Origin: Gymnothorax reevesii | Lineage: Eukaryota > Chordata > Actinopteri > Anguilliformes > Muraenidae | Reading direction: 5' to 3' | Length of the DNA stretch: 64,000 nucleotides | NCBI GenBank assembly: GCA_029721435.1 | Contig: CM056583.1 | Location: 90,506,120 to 90,570,119 of the forward strand | In this document: positions 22,926 through 55,778 of the stretch, in pieces | How positions within the stretch are numbered: position 1 is the stretch's first letter | Layout: each line of letters begins with the position of its first letter | The notes under the pieces: generated by a model | What the model was told of the DNA's origin: nothing | The model's database searches: none | The model's input: the letters and a program-made list of their open reading frames with translations, nothing else | Position numbers and translations under genes: made by a program

Positions 22926-23226
22926 ACAAGCACATCTTGTATTTGCAAATCACATTGTGTTTGTTAGGGAATTGTAGTGCATTTGTAAAACATGTTCTGT
23001 TTGTATATTAAGTTTTGTCAGTCATTTAACACCATGTTTCCAATGCACCCACTGCTCTGCATTGTTTCTTATCTTTGCACTAATCTGTGGTGCTTCATGC
23101 ATACACACCCCCCTGAGTCGTTAGCCGTACACACAGTAGTCTGTTGTGTCTTATGCACGTCTGTCTGTGCTGTTTCCAAAACACACGTCGGAGTTGTTTC
23201 TTGTACACATAGTAGTCTATGTTGTT

Positions 23227-23230
<4 letters not shown>

Positions 23231-23261
<31 letters not shown>
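23231..23261. repeat. (CA)n microsatellite
   Basis: About 15 uninterrupted CA units, 50 bases downstream of the last visible intelectin exon in transcript direction. Confidence 0.95.
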
Positions 23262-23262
<1 letters not shown>

Positions 23263-23308
23263 GCGAGCACACACACACCATTCATCCCTTTTTCTAGTGT
23301 TTGCATAC

Positions 23309-44367
<21,059 letters not shown>

Positions 44368-44374
44368 CTGTAGG

Positions 44375-47300
44375 ACCAGAAGAAAAATAAATGGACAAAA
44401 TCACAGTAATTTCCTTACCTTCAAGCTTTCAAATCAGTCGTGCCTGCACTTAATGGTGGTCAATTCACAATTTTGTCGGGCAATACCAGCACTAAATGCA
44501 TGAGGAGGCGTAACACCCTGAAACAATCCATCACAGGGCATGCACACGCACATACCATTCGTTCACACACTCATTCCTGCGGGAAAAGTCGTCTACAATT
44601 AGCTCAACATGTTCAGATGGTATGATGAAACCGGTGCAGCCCGGCGCAAGTACTCCTCTGTCCCGCCTCTGTCCCTCCTGCCAGCACAAGTGGCAAAGAG
44701 GGAGGAGAAAAGCCTTAAGTGGGTTTAACGCAGCCGAGTCAAATCTTCACCAATAAAATGAGCTCCTCACCTTTAAAAGTGTTGAAAGAAAGAAGCCTCT
44801 GTCCTATATTTGCATGATGCGCTAATGTTGCATATTACTTTGCTGCTTCAGGCATGTTTTCTGCATCGCTTACGTTTATATTAAGCATTACAAATATGAG
44901 TTAGCTGGTTAGCTAGAGCATTCTCAAATTATTACCATCAGCTTACTTGACTGGAATTTCTAAACGAAATTACGTCAGATCATTCAAACTTATGAAGTTG
45001 GAATGAAATACGATGATTGTTCTTTTATTTCTTCTGCTCGCATCACTGGGAAGAGAAACGATGGATAGCGTGTTCCTATTATTACACCCTGTTGCTGCTT
45101 GACAATAATAGTAGTATTAAGCCGCTTGCACACTGGACACAAAATGAATTTTTCGCACGACAGATTGCGTTGAACGCAGTGTCTATGTGTCCCAAAGTCG
45201 AACAGGGTTTTAATAGCTATATCTCCGTGTCCGACAGTCGATTTATTGTTTTTATTTTCTTCAAATCTGCTGAATCTTTTAGATATTTTAGATATAATGT
45301 GAATGTATTGATAAGAGGGCTCAGTTCTTCAAGATGAGGACCGAGAATTTCAATCAATGTTTCTGTTTGAGCTCTCCTCAGTAAAGTGAGTCGACATTGG
45401 CACGGGACAATGTACAATGTCTTTCGAACATTAAATGCAAAATACCCTGTGTCTGACAGCCAAAAAAAAGAGAGGATGATTAGAACAGATTGATAATGAA
45501 ATAAACAATAAAAAGAAACATTTTAACAACAAACAGAAAATCCAATTAACACTGTGATTTATTTATTTGAGGCCATCTTTTTTGGATGTTGTGTTTCTTC
45601 TCATATCATGTGGGAAGAAAAATGGGCCAGGTCACGTGGTAACAGTTACAAAAATGGTGTATTTTGTTTCAAAGCTCCAAAACTAAGACACACTTACAAT
45701 TTAAATGGCTTTGTGTAGGTGTTCCCGAGTACTTCAAACGACAAAATAGCTAATGTTGTTCATTTGATTATTTGGGTGAAAATGGATAAAAAGGAAAACT
45801 GGTCAGTAACGGTATTACAATGTGATATAAATTACACCAATGAGGCGCTCTTGAGCTGCTGTTGTTACTCGTGGCTGCCCTAAGCAGGGTCTATCAGTGA
45901 CAGTGCCTGTGTTCCAATGTCGGATATGCAGCCGACTGATTGTTGAACGGTGACAGAGCAAATGACACACCACCTCTCGGCGGCTGAGATCTGCCCCTTA
46001 CATGCGAAAGGCTCTTTTTCTGTCTCCTGTGTCACAAGCCGTTCCATTTTCTTGATGCAGTAGAATTTTTCGTTTCTTTTTTTTTTGGCTTTATGAAGGC
46101 TATTGACAATGCCAAAAAGAACAAGTGTCACTTTACACATCACTAACAGCTCAATGTTTGTTATTACTGAAGTGCTTGGCGTGTGCACGTGGTGCGCGTC
46201 AGGATTACAATACCACACGCTTTTCTTTATCTCCTCTCGTGCCCCACTGGAAAAGCAATAAAAATCAATTGATTCTTCAATTTGCCGCAAATACAGTACA
46301 TACCTCACCTGTGCGTTTTTAATGGCGCTGAGTATATATTTTATGTCCTTTTATTTATGTGCAACATGATGCCTTATAAAATATGGAACTCAGTACTTCT
46401 TTCTGAGTATGATAATGAAACAATTTGCCGTCCATACAGTATAACACATTATGCAAATTAGCACTCATGAGTATCTTGATAGATATCCAAGAGAAATATT
46501 CCACCAAAAGTCTGTAAAACCCCAAAAGAGCAACAACCAAAAGGCGGATGTTGCCGGGGTGAAGGCCTCACGTGTTCTCTTTGTGTAACTTTAATTAGAG
46601 CATTCTTCTGGCTGGTGTGAATCACAATATAATGGATATTTTTCACCGTCCGAGGACGGGGCATAAAAGCGCAATGGTTACGACTAATCTGACTCCATCT
46701 TAGAATTAGAATTGATAATTTAGGGAACACCTGCGTGAATCTTGAAACAGTGATAACCAGTTACTCAGACTCTAAGGACAAACATAAAGTGACTATACCT
46801 TGAATTCCTAACAGACAACCACCGCCGCTACATTAATGTTCTTGGGCATTAACACCATGTTCGAATCCTAGGTTCGTTGGTTAGGTTAGCGGTTGGAAGT
46901 CGACCATCATTGCAATAGCCTCTGCTGGTATATTACAATGAACCTAGGATTATATATTAGCCCAAGGGTTCTATAGGTTAAAACTCAGAACCAACATATA
47001 TAAACCCTTACAATAGGTAGTTCATGGTCGCCTAAACCAACTTAACCAACCGATTCCCACACCGGGCCGCTGGCCAGTCGTTCCTCAGTGGGGCTAAACT
47101 ATTCCCCTAGGTATTCGCCGAGACGGGGCTGAGAAGAATAAAAAGATTAAAAGACAGGAGACCACGCAAGCTAGAAAAGGAATAACAATAATTTAATTCA
47201 CCAGGTAGGCACAACTTGAATCAAACAAATCAATGATAAGCCAATTACCGTTACATATCATTTAGAAGGATTTAGAGTATTTTCATACCTGGAAAAGATG

Positions 47301-48250
47301 CATGACCACGTGGTCGGGGAGAACTCAAATGTTCCCTCTCCACTTACCTACGCACGTCAGACGTTGACAAATAAAGGACAGGACAGAAAGAGAGAGAGGA
47401 GAAAAGAGCCCGCCCCCTTAGGATCGCGTACCTTTAAAGGCTCCAAACCACGCCTCCGAACAAGGTGGAGGAAAGAGTGGCCGAATCAGAGTTTTACTGG
47501 CGTAGGTGATAAGACTAGTTTGCAGAGAGAGGAGACAAGGTAGTCGCCCGAATGAATCTTACAAAAGATGAACCATAATTCCAAGGGAAATGAAACATGT
47601 TCCATTCAACTCCTTGGACTTACCCGAGAATAAAGAGACCAAACATGATATGAATATGTACTAAAATGATGCAGTTGTCATGGAAAAGCCTTAAAGTGGA
47701 ATATTATAGCCCAATTGCGTTATCAATATATAAGAGGTTCCTTCCTAGGATATTGAACAGAAATATATTATGAATTTGATAGAGGTTTAGATCGTTTTAA
47801 GCCGATTAATGTAGCTGGGCTTAAACTTCAATGGGGACTGTGATACAACTTTGAGGAACACTGGGCAGCCTGGACGTAGTGGCTCCGGCTTCCTGCTGTG
47901 AACAGAACCAAAGATGCCACTCTCACCGGCAGGCTGTAGGATAATAAAAGTTAACTGCTCGCTCAGGGTTGTGTCAGATCACCCAACCATTCAGATTTTA
48001 CCCGCGTAATGGGCACGTGTTCCAACAATATGATTTTTGACATGTATTGTAAGCCAAATCAAATATTCAGGTTCTGCAAGTCATCCAAATTGGCAGAGAT
48101 ATTATTTGAAATGTTTGGAAGACAGACAAGATGACATCAAGTACTTTGAAGAGCTGAGCTATTCTGACGATAGCCAGGCATTTCCATGTTCAGATATCAT
48201 CAGAAAGCACATCTTATCTTTCTTTTAATGTTTAAAACAAAATAACTAAG
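44375..48250. other. Long region without a supportable gene
   Basis: Upstream of the first visible intelectin exon. It should contain the signal-peptide exon if the gene is complete, but I could not identify one. A copy of the hAT-like fold-back arm lies at 45121-45190. The 142-codon minus ORF at 45880-46308 contains CKGQISAAERWCVICSV and may be a relic, but I do not recognise it. A 63-codon ORF at 48037-48228 is also unrecognised. The rest is AT-rich or shows no pattern. Confidence 0.45.
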
Positions 48251-48255
48251 CGTTA

Positions 48256-48509
48256 CAGTACCAGTCAAAAATTTGGATACACTTTGCTAATGTCACAGCA
48301 CTCTGTTCTTAGAGAAAATTATATAATCTCAAATGGAATCTTAAAAAAAAAAGAGAATGCTCTGCGAGTATGACAACAAATGGTGGTTAGTTTTATGGAT
48401 TTAAGAATTAGAACTTTTTTTTTTTTTTCAAAATAATGGCTGCTTATTTATTTTTTTAACATGTATTGTAAGAAAAATGTACGTATGTCCAAACTTTTGA
48501 CTGGTACTC
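48256..48509. mobile_element. Tc1-type MITE, 254 bp
   Basis: TA at 48254-48255 then CAGTACCAGTCAAAAATTTG. The right end is CAAACTTTTGACTGGTACTC then TA at 48510-48511. No ORF. CAGTACCAGTCAAAAGTTTGGA is a widespread fish Tc1/mariner terminus. Confidence 0.85.
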
Positions 48510-48513
48510 TAAG

Positions 48514-48963
48514 TGTGATGGGCGTTGGTAGTAGGGCGCCAAGAGCAGTGGCCAGAAATCAAAGGAAAAACCAGCAGAGCGCTGAGAGACTAAAACAGAT
48601 AGAAATCACGAGACTTGCGCTACCAACGGACCAGACGCCGTCCTTGGTAGAAAACAGGCGAGCTTGAGAAAAAGAACGAAAGAAAAGGGAAATAAACCAA
48701 AGATTCCCTTACTAACTCTAATCCTGTTATGCAGCTAAGATCCTGACAATACTCTCTCTCTCAAGACCTTACCGGCTAAAGCGCGAAGGAGAAAATGACA
48801 CTCTAGCAACACGAGCGAGGCAGAACAAGAGCTTAAATAGGGTCCAGGTAACCCCCCCCCCCCCAATTAATGCCAGCTGACCCAGGAATCCGATGGCGAG
48901 CAAAACGATATCATCCCGGACGAGAGTAACAAAAGGAGCTCTCAAAGCTCCAAAACCATGACA
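48514..48963 (-). mobile_element. Solo LTR, 450 bp, with 5-bp target duplication CTAAG
   Basis: Same family and orientation as 12992-13480. On the minus strand it starts TGTCATGGTTTTGGAG at 48963 and ends CCATCACA at 48514. Flanks: CTAAG at 48509-48513 and CTAAG at 48964-48968. The insertion point is exactly at the right end of the preceding Tc1 MITE. A C-run of 14 lies near 48850. Confidence 0.85.
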
Positions 48964-49149
48964 CTAAGATTTGCAGTGCCGTCAGGAAAGAGTTGCAACA
49001 AATAAGGTGATGTTTCAATGATGAATTTGATTCCTCATTGAATAGGTGTGCTTATTACAAAAAATCTGGTGACTACAAAAGACTCCCAACAAAAGTTGGC
49101 GCAGCGGCAGTGCACAGTTAAGAGGCTGTCTTCCGGTTCATGACTAATG

Positions 49150-49566
49150 CCCCTGTCACACTTATTCAAAATCAGCAGGAATCAAGCAGAACCAGTTGGA
49201 ATGAACTAAATTTCTAAATTTGCACGACTGCCGTTCGACTACTTAGAATGCACTTGCAACCCGCCTTAAATGATTCTCGCACATTCCGGGTGTATTAGCT
49301 CTTGAATGCAGCTCGAATGTAGTTGGAACACAGTAAGAATATTTAGAATGCAGTCAGAATATTTAGAATACACTTTGAATGCCGTACGAGTGCAGTTGAA
49401 TTGCTGCCTGAACACCACCCGAAGTCTGGTTGGAAAGTTCTTCGAACGCTGTAAAAATTTACCTTGAATGCAGTGAGAACGCTCCCGGAATGGCCGCCGA
49501 ATATAGTTGGAACGTCCAAGAATTCAAACAAAATGCAGCTTGAATACTCAGAATGTACTTGGGATG
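49150..49566. repeat. Array of GAATGC-type short units
   Basis: More than fifteen degenerate copies of GAATGCAGT(C/T)xGAAT spaced by about 11-25 bases, for example TTAGAATGCAGTCAGAATAT and TTGAATGCAGTGAGAACGC. A second array of the same motif is at 57995-58375. It is preceded by CCCCTGTCACACTTATTC, and the other ends TCTAGTGTGACTAAGG, which look like matching outer ends. The Tc1 at 49569 inserted at its edge. Confidence 0.6.
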
Positions 49567-49568
49567 TA

Positions 49569-51167
49569 CAAACCCCAAAACCAGTGAAGTTGGCTCGTTG
49601 TGTAAATCGTAAATAAAAACAGAATACAATGATTTGCAAATCCTTTTCAACCTATATATAACTGAATACACCGCAAAGACAAGTTATTTAATCTTTGAAC
49701 AGGTAAACTTTGTAATTTTTTGCAAATATTTGCTCATTTGGAATTTGATGCCTGCAACATGTTTCAAAAAAGCTGGCACAAGTGGCAAAAAAGACAGAGT
49801 TGAGGAATGCTCATCAAACACTTATTTGGAACATCCCACAGGTGAACGGGCTAATTGGGAACAGGTGGGTGCCATGATTGGGTATAAAAGCAGCTTCCCT
49901 GAAATGCTCAGTCATTCACAAACAAGGATGGGGCGAGGGTCACCACTTAGTGAACAAATGCGTGACCTGATTGTCGAACAGTTTAAAAACAACATTCCTC
50001 AACGAGCTACTGCAAGAAATTTAGGGATTTCATCATCTACGCTACTTAATATCGTCAAAATGTTCAAAGAATCTGGAGAAATCACTGCATGTAAGCGACG
50101 AGGCCGAAAACCAACATTGAATGCCCGTGACCTTCGATCCCTCAGGCGGTACTGCATCAAAAACCCACATCAGTGTGTAAAGGACATCACCACATGGGCT
50201 CAGGAACACTTCAGAAAACCACTGTCAGTAACTACAGTTCGTCGCTACATCTGCAAGTGCAAGTTAAAACTCTACAATGCAAAGCGAAAGCCATTTATCA
50301 ACAGCACTCAGAAACGCCGCCGGCTTTGCTGGGCCCAAGCTCATCTAAGATGGACTGATGCAAAGTGGAAAAGTGTTCTTTGGTCTGACGAGTCCACATT
50401 TCAAATTGTTTTTGGAAACTGTAGACGTCGTGTCCTCCGGACCAAAGAGGAAAAGAACCATCCGGACTGTTATAGGCGCAAAGTTCAAAAGCCAGCATCT
50501 GTGATGGTATCGGGTAGTATTAGTGCCCAAGGCATTGGCAACTTACACATATGTGAAGGCACCATTAATGCTGAAAGGTACATACAGGTTTTGGAGCAAC
50601 ATATGTTGACATCCAAGCAACGTCTTTTTCATGGACGCCCCTGCTTATTTCAGCAAGACAATGCCAAGCCACATTCTGCACGTGTTACAACAGCATGGCT
50701 CCATAGTAAAAGAGTGCGGGTACTAGACTGGCCTGCCTGTAGTCCAGACCTGTCTCCCATTGAAAATGTGTAGCGCATTATGAAGCGTAAAATACGACAA
50801 CGGAGACCCCGGACCGTTGAACAACTTAAGCTGTACATCAAGCAAGAATGGGAAAGAGTTCCACCTGAAAAGCTTCAAAAATTGGTCTCCTCAGTTCCCA
50901 AACGTTTACTGAGTGTCTTTAAAAAAGAAAGGCGATGTAACACAGTGGTAAAAAAGCCCCTGTGCCAACTTTTTTTGCAATGTGTTGCTGCCTTTAAATT
51001 CTAAGTTAATGATTATTTGCAAAAAAAAAAAAGTTTCTCAGTTTGAACATTAAACATCTTGTCTTTGCAATGTAAGTAATGTAAGTTGAAAAGGATTTGC
51101 AAATCATTGTATTCTGTTTTTATCTACTATTTACATAACGCGCCAACTTCACTGGTTTTGGGTTTTG
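49569..51167 (+). mobile_element. Tc1/mariner element, near intact
   Basis: TA at 49567-49568 and CAAACCCCAAAACCAGTGAA at the left; TTCACTGGTTTTGGGTTTTG then TG (mutated TA) at 51168. Inverted repeats of about 130 bp or more share GATAAAAACAGAATACAATG or GTAAATAAAAACAGAATACA and ATGATTTGCAAATCCTTTTC. Total 1599 bp. Confidence 0.95.
49928..51004 (+). pseudogene. Tc1 transposase, full length but for one in-frame TAG
   Basis: 358 codons from MGRGSPLSEQMRDLIVEQ to LQCVAAFKF. I chose this ATG because MGRGSP matches the start of the related copy at 26600; upstream ATGs lie in the inverted repeat. The N-terminal paired-like HTH domains cover residues 1-125. The triad is present: Asp154 (WSDEST), Asp244 (QQDNAKPH), Glu279 (SPIENV). 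The only lesion is TAG at 50771-50773 directly after PIENV, where family members have Trp, so a TGG-to-TAG change. It removes the last 77 codons, but no catalytic residue. Confidence 0.92.
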
Positions 51168-51248
51168 TGCTTAACACGGGACACTCGTGTTACATTTTTT
51201 CATTTATAACGCATACCTATCAGATCACGGATTCATTATTGTTTAAAT

Positions 51249-51444
51249 CAGTGGTAGTCAACCCTGGTCCTGGACAGCCGCAGTGTCTGCTGGTTTATGA
51301 CGTTACTCAGCACTTAATTGATGAATGAAAGCAGTTCATTACACACTTAACTCATCTCACCTGGTGTCCTTGGTTTTCTGCACCCTATTTAAACCTAACT
51401 CAGCACACCCTGTGTCTCTCCTGGACCAGGGCTCGCTAACTCTG
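51249..51444. mobile_element. hAT-like MITE, 196 bp
   Basis: The left end CAGTGGTAGTCAACCCTGGT and the right end CCAGGGCTCGCTAACTCTG are imperfect inverted ends. CAGTGGTTCTCAACCCTGGTCCTGG is a very common fish hAT terminus. An inverted copy lies at 57352-57527. Confidence 0.7.
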
Positions 51445-51619
51445 CCCTATAAACATTTATTTTTTGTGAGGTAGCGTTCAGGAACCAGAAGCGAGACCAA
51501 AAATAGGTTGCGTCACGCACGCTGCAATCTCTGCTGCTATTTTGGCATTTCAATGCTGGCGGATATTTTCTTAAAAAATCATTAAATGACTCCAAACAAT
51601 CAAGAAAACGCCACCCAAA

Positions 51620-52318
51620 TTGAACAAACAAAATGTGATGGATGAGGAAATGGAAGAAATTAGGAAATCACTGTCGTTTCTGAGTGAGGAGTTAAGCAAA
51701 GTCTCCAAGCATCAGACCAAACTCATTGAACTGATGGACGAGGTGAAGCACCTCAAAACAATCATCAAGGAAAAAGATACGAAAATAAACGACCTGGAGA
51801 AAAGGATTGAAAATCTAGAGCAATATACACGAATGGAAGACCTGGTCGTGTCCGGACTGGTAACGAAGCACCAAACATACGCCAGGGCGGCGGCTGCCAC
51901 AGACAAAGGTGAGGATACGCCCGACCACGAGCTACAAACACTGGAGAAACAAGTCATACAGTTCTTCGAAAGCAGAAACATGTCCATTATGAGGAATAAC
52001 ATCTCAGCATGTCACACATTACCTCGAAAGTACAGCAGTTCAAAGCCTGTCATTATAATCCGCTTTGCCAACCGAAAAAGCAAGATTGAGTTATTGAAAC
52101 AGGGCAAGAAACTGACCGGGACGGGAGTATATCTGAATGAACATCTTACTAAAACAAATGCTGAAATTGCAAGAGAAGCATGCATTCTAAGAAAGCAGAA
52201 TAAAATCCAAGCAACATGGACCAGGAACTGCAGGGTCATGATACGGCTGAATGGAGCTCCCGGGAGCGCAAAAGTGGTGATGGTGAGAGAATTAAGAGAT
52301 CTCAAAAAGTACAGATAA
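51620..52318 (+). CDS. LINE ORF1 protein, coiled coil plus RRM-like domain, open
   Basis: 232 codons without a stop. The start could be the ATG at 51620 or MDEEMEEIRKS at 51635. Residues about 10-75 are coiled coil (LSEELSKVSKHQTKLIELMD, KDTKINDLEKRIENLEQYTR). They are followed by MEDLVVSGLV, the entry to the RRM-like domain, then PVIIIRFANRKSKIELLKQG and GVYLNEHLTKTNAEIAREA, matching the basic C-terminal domain of L1/L2 ORF1 proteins. It binds element RNA as a chaperone. It is intact while ORF2 is broken, so the copy could at most act in trans. Confidence 0.8.
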   Translation: MNKQNVMDEEMEEIRKSLSFLSEELSKVSKHQTKLIELMDEVKHLKTIIKEKDTKINDLEKRIENLEQYTRMEDLVVSGLVTKHQTYARAAAATDKGEDTPDHELQTLEKQVIQFFESRNMSIMRNNISACHTLPRKYSSSKPVIIIRFANRKSKIELLKQGKKLTGTGVYLNEHLTKTNAEIAREACILRKQNKIQATWTRNCRVMIRLNGAPGSAKVVMVRELRDLKKYR

Positions 52319-52657
52319 TGACTTTTTTTGAGCCATCACAGGATAGACAATGAAGAGGACTTACGTGGTCTTCGTGCAGACCTGTGCGAGTCCGGTGCCT
52401 TGTCTTACTGTGTCATGTTTTTGCTGTTTTTGTCGTCATGTTTTCGTTCTGTTGTTTGTTTGTGTGTGCGCATGTGTATCTGCGCACTTGCGGACTTGTA
52501 CTTGTGTCTCGTGCTTCGGCTTGTCAGGCTTTGTTGCTCTCCTTTTGATATTATGTGTCGTCGTTTCTTGATTAAAAAAATTTATTATAATAATAATAAT
52601 GAACTATGATGGACAATACTTAATCAAGTTAAAATAATAAATAAAACTAGAAATCCA

Positions 52658-55546
52658 GTGTTAAAAAGACATAGATTTACAAAGATTTTTCATACTTTAA
52701 ATCAGGCCAGGGCAATTTGGGACCCACGAGCGAAACCAAAAGGACTGTTGGGTGGACATTTAAATATACGTAGTATGGCTTCTAAACGTGAAGAGCTGGA
52801 ACATCTTCTGTGCAATTCTAACATTGATTTTCTCGGTCTTTCTGAAACATGGTTGACACCTTCCTCATCAAATGCTGTAATATCGATGCCGGAATATAAT
52901 GTTTTTAGGAATGATAGGACACTTGGCAGGGGGGGAGGAGTTTTATTATATGTCAGAAGTACTTTAAAATGTAAACCGATTGAATGGCCAGAGGACATCA
53001 CTCTCATCTGCAATGTCATTTACCTTAATTTGTTTGTATCGTAAACCTAACTCTAAATTGGATTTTTATGACTAATTAAAATTTCTTCTTAACCATTGTG
53101 ACTTACATAAATAGATCATAATTGTTGGGGATTTTAATATAAACTGGAATGAAAAAAAGATCAGAAAAAATCTTAAACAAGTTACTGACCATTATAATCT
53201 CATACAGTTAATGGATCAGCCCACCCGGATAACCTCACACTCAGAAACACTCATAGATTTATTATTTGTTAGCCAACCTGAAAGGATCATAAAAACTTTT
53301 AACTATATGACTGTGTTATCAGATCACAATGCTATCTTTTTTTCGAGGAAGCTTACAAAAAAGCGTTTTCATGACTCACATAGACCTATAGCGTCTTGCT
53401 GTACAATCCCAAAAAAAACAAATGTAAAATTTGGAGATAACTTTGAAAGGGACTGACTGGAGTGAAATATTTCAAAGTAATGATGTAGAAATTTCCAGCA
53501 GTTTGTTCTTCACAAAAATTAAAGACGTAATGGCAAACTTTACCAGAAGGGGAAACCAACGCAAAAGAGGGAATTCATTACCTTGGCTAAATGATGAATG
53601 CAGAAAAATAATAAAGGATCGAGATAAACAACTTAAAAAATCATTGAAAACTGGTCTTATTACAGATAGACAAAAATTTACATCCTTAAGAAATAAAGTC
53701 ACTCAAAGCCTGCAAAAGGCTAAAGCTAAATTCTTTATAGATATTATTGTTGAAGCAAAGGGGAATGCCAAAAAGATCAGGCAAAATCTTAATAAACTAA
53801 TCGGGAAAGAAATTAAAGACTCTAAGAAAAATATTGAGCTCAGAATTAACAATGTAATGGTATCTAATCCAGCTGTCCTAGCTAATGAGCTAAATACTTT
53901 TTTTTTAACTCAGTTAGGGAGATAACAGAAATGTTTCCACCACCTATTGCTACTGTCAAACCCATTAATCCTGCACAGCCTGTTTTTTTTTTTGCGAGAA
54001 ATAGCTGAAATGGAGGTTGCTAACATCATTGGCTCTCTAAAGAATTCTAAAGCCAGGGATGTTCATGGGCTGGAAACAAATGTTCTCAAATTATGCAAAC
54101 AGTCCCTACTCTCACCAATAACATATATGATTAACTTATCACTTCAACAAAAAGTAGTTCCATCGTCTTGGAAAATGGCTACAGTCACCCCAATTTTTAA
54201 ATCTGGTGACAGTACTAATATAGCCAATTATCGACCAATTAGTATTCTTCCCGTGGTCTCTAAAGTTGCTGAGAGGTGGGTAGCAAAAATTATAAATGAA
54301 CATTTAAATAAAGGCTACCCCCTGCTGCATCCAATGCAATTTGGTTTCCGTGAAAATCATTCCACAGAGTTTGCTAATTGTCTGTTTATAGAAAAGATTA
54401 AATGCATGTTGGACACAAATGCTTGCGTTGGTGCAGTATTTTTAGATCTAAGAAAGGCATTTGACACTGTTAATCATGAAATTTTATTGTCTAAATTAAG
54501 TTATTTTAACTTTTCTCCAGATGCAATTCAATGGATTAAATCTGACTTAGAATAAAGAAAACAGTGTGTCTGTATTAACGGTGTCAAATCACCCTTTCTA
54601 ATTATCTCTGTTGGTCTACCTCAGGGGTCCATTCTTGGCCCTCTGTTATTCTCAATGTATATTAATGACCTGCCCAACTCATGTCATAGGGTTGAATTTC
54701 AAATGTATGCCGATGACGCTGTCATCTTCACTAGTGCCAAAAATACTCAAAAAGCAGCTTCTGTTCTCTCTTCAGCGATGGCTCCTGTAAATGAATGGCT
54801 ATATAAATCTTGCCTCCTATTAAATACAAATAAAACTGTTTGTATGATGTTCACAAAGCAACCATTGAACATCAAACATTCAGGTGTTTTTTTGGGAGGA
54901 CAGGAACTAGAAATTGTCTCTGAATTTAAGTACCTTGGTGTAACACTTGATTCTACACTATGTTTCAAAAGTCATATTAAAAGGATAGCTAATACAGTGA
55001 AATTCAATTTAAAAAATTTTAAACAAATACGACCATGCATAACTCTGGGTGCTGCTAAAGTGTTCCTACATTCAATGATTCTGTCACACATTGAATATTG
55101 TATTACTTGTTGGTCGCTGGCCGGAGTTAATATATGCAAAACCATAGAATCACTCTATAAAAGATCATTAAAGGTCCTTTATAGAAAACCTATGTCATTT
55201 CATGTTTGTAGCATTTTAAAAATGTATAATTTTATGAGCTTCGAGAACTTTATAACTTTATTAATTTGCTTGTCTGATGTATAAGGTGTTACATGGACTT
55301 GCTCCACCTCCCATGTCTGATTTTTTTAAAAATAAAGGCTCGGAGCGGCACATGACCAGGGCCTCCCTGAGAGGGGACTGTGAGGTGCCATACAGAAAAA
55401 CAGCTTTTGGACAAAACTCTCTCTCTGTAAAAGCCAGTAAGATCTGGAACAGTCTTCCACTCTCCGTAAAGGAGTGCCCCACATTACAAACTTTCCAAAC
55501 GCACGTCAAGCAGTGGCTGAAAGTAAATCAGTCCTGTAACCATTGA
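52658..55546 (+). pseudogene. LINE ORF2: endonuclease and reverse transcriptase, broken frames
   Basis: Endonuclease: GGHLNIRSMASKREELEHLL, FLGLSETWLTPSS, GRGGGVLLYVRS (52740-52960), frame lost at 53040, then LIDLLFVSQPERI and VLSDHNAIFF (53245-53340). Linker at 53431-53925. RT: NSKARDVHGLETNVLKLC, VTPIFKSGDSTNIANYRPIS, MQFGFRENHSTEFANCLF, VFLDLRKAFDTVNHEILLSK (54435), a TAA at 54553, GLPQGSILGPLLFSMYINDL (54612), catalytic MYADDAVIF intact at 54703. The C-terminal part ends MYKVLHGLAPPPMSDFFKNK and ASKIWNSLPLSVKECPTLQT. About five lesions. Confidence 0.82.
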
Positions 55547-55778
55547 TTTTTAGGGTGTCAGTAATATACTGTCCTATGATGTGTTTTTATTGTGATCTAC
55601 TGTCTCGTATATGTTTTGTGTTTGGTGTCTTTGGTATTATGTTTCTGTGTTACCTGCCTAGGGACAGCGGGTGAAAATTAGCATTGTTGCTATATTCCGG
55701 CATATTTACATCTATTGTTTTCTGATTAGATGTTCATTAATGTGCATTGTCCCTATTAAATAAATAAATAAATCAGAT

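Larger units (their letters stand above)
51603..55777 (+). mobile_element. L2/CR1-superfamily LINE, nearly full length
   Basis: About 4.2 kb. Open coiled-coil ORF1, spacer with poly-T and AAT repeats (52320-52650), then ORF2 with endonuclease and reverse transcriptase in several frames, and an AAAT-repeat tail (55759-55775). The 5' start is uncertain. It is less decayed than the other LINEs here, since ORF1 is intact. Confidence 0.8.

Noticed and set aside
45880..46308. 142-codon minus-strand ORF
   Set aside because: No recognisable domain or splice context, and its composition looks like chance.
46855..46885. B-box-like GTTCGAATCCTAGG
   Set aside because: No matching A box at the right distance and no cloverleaf.
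49096..49150. tRNA-like A and B boxes (TGGCGCAGCGG, GGTTCATGACT)
   Set aside because: The promoter boxes are close to consensus, but no acceptor or anticodon stem pairs. At best a SINE relic.
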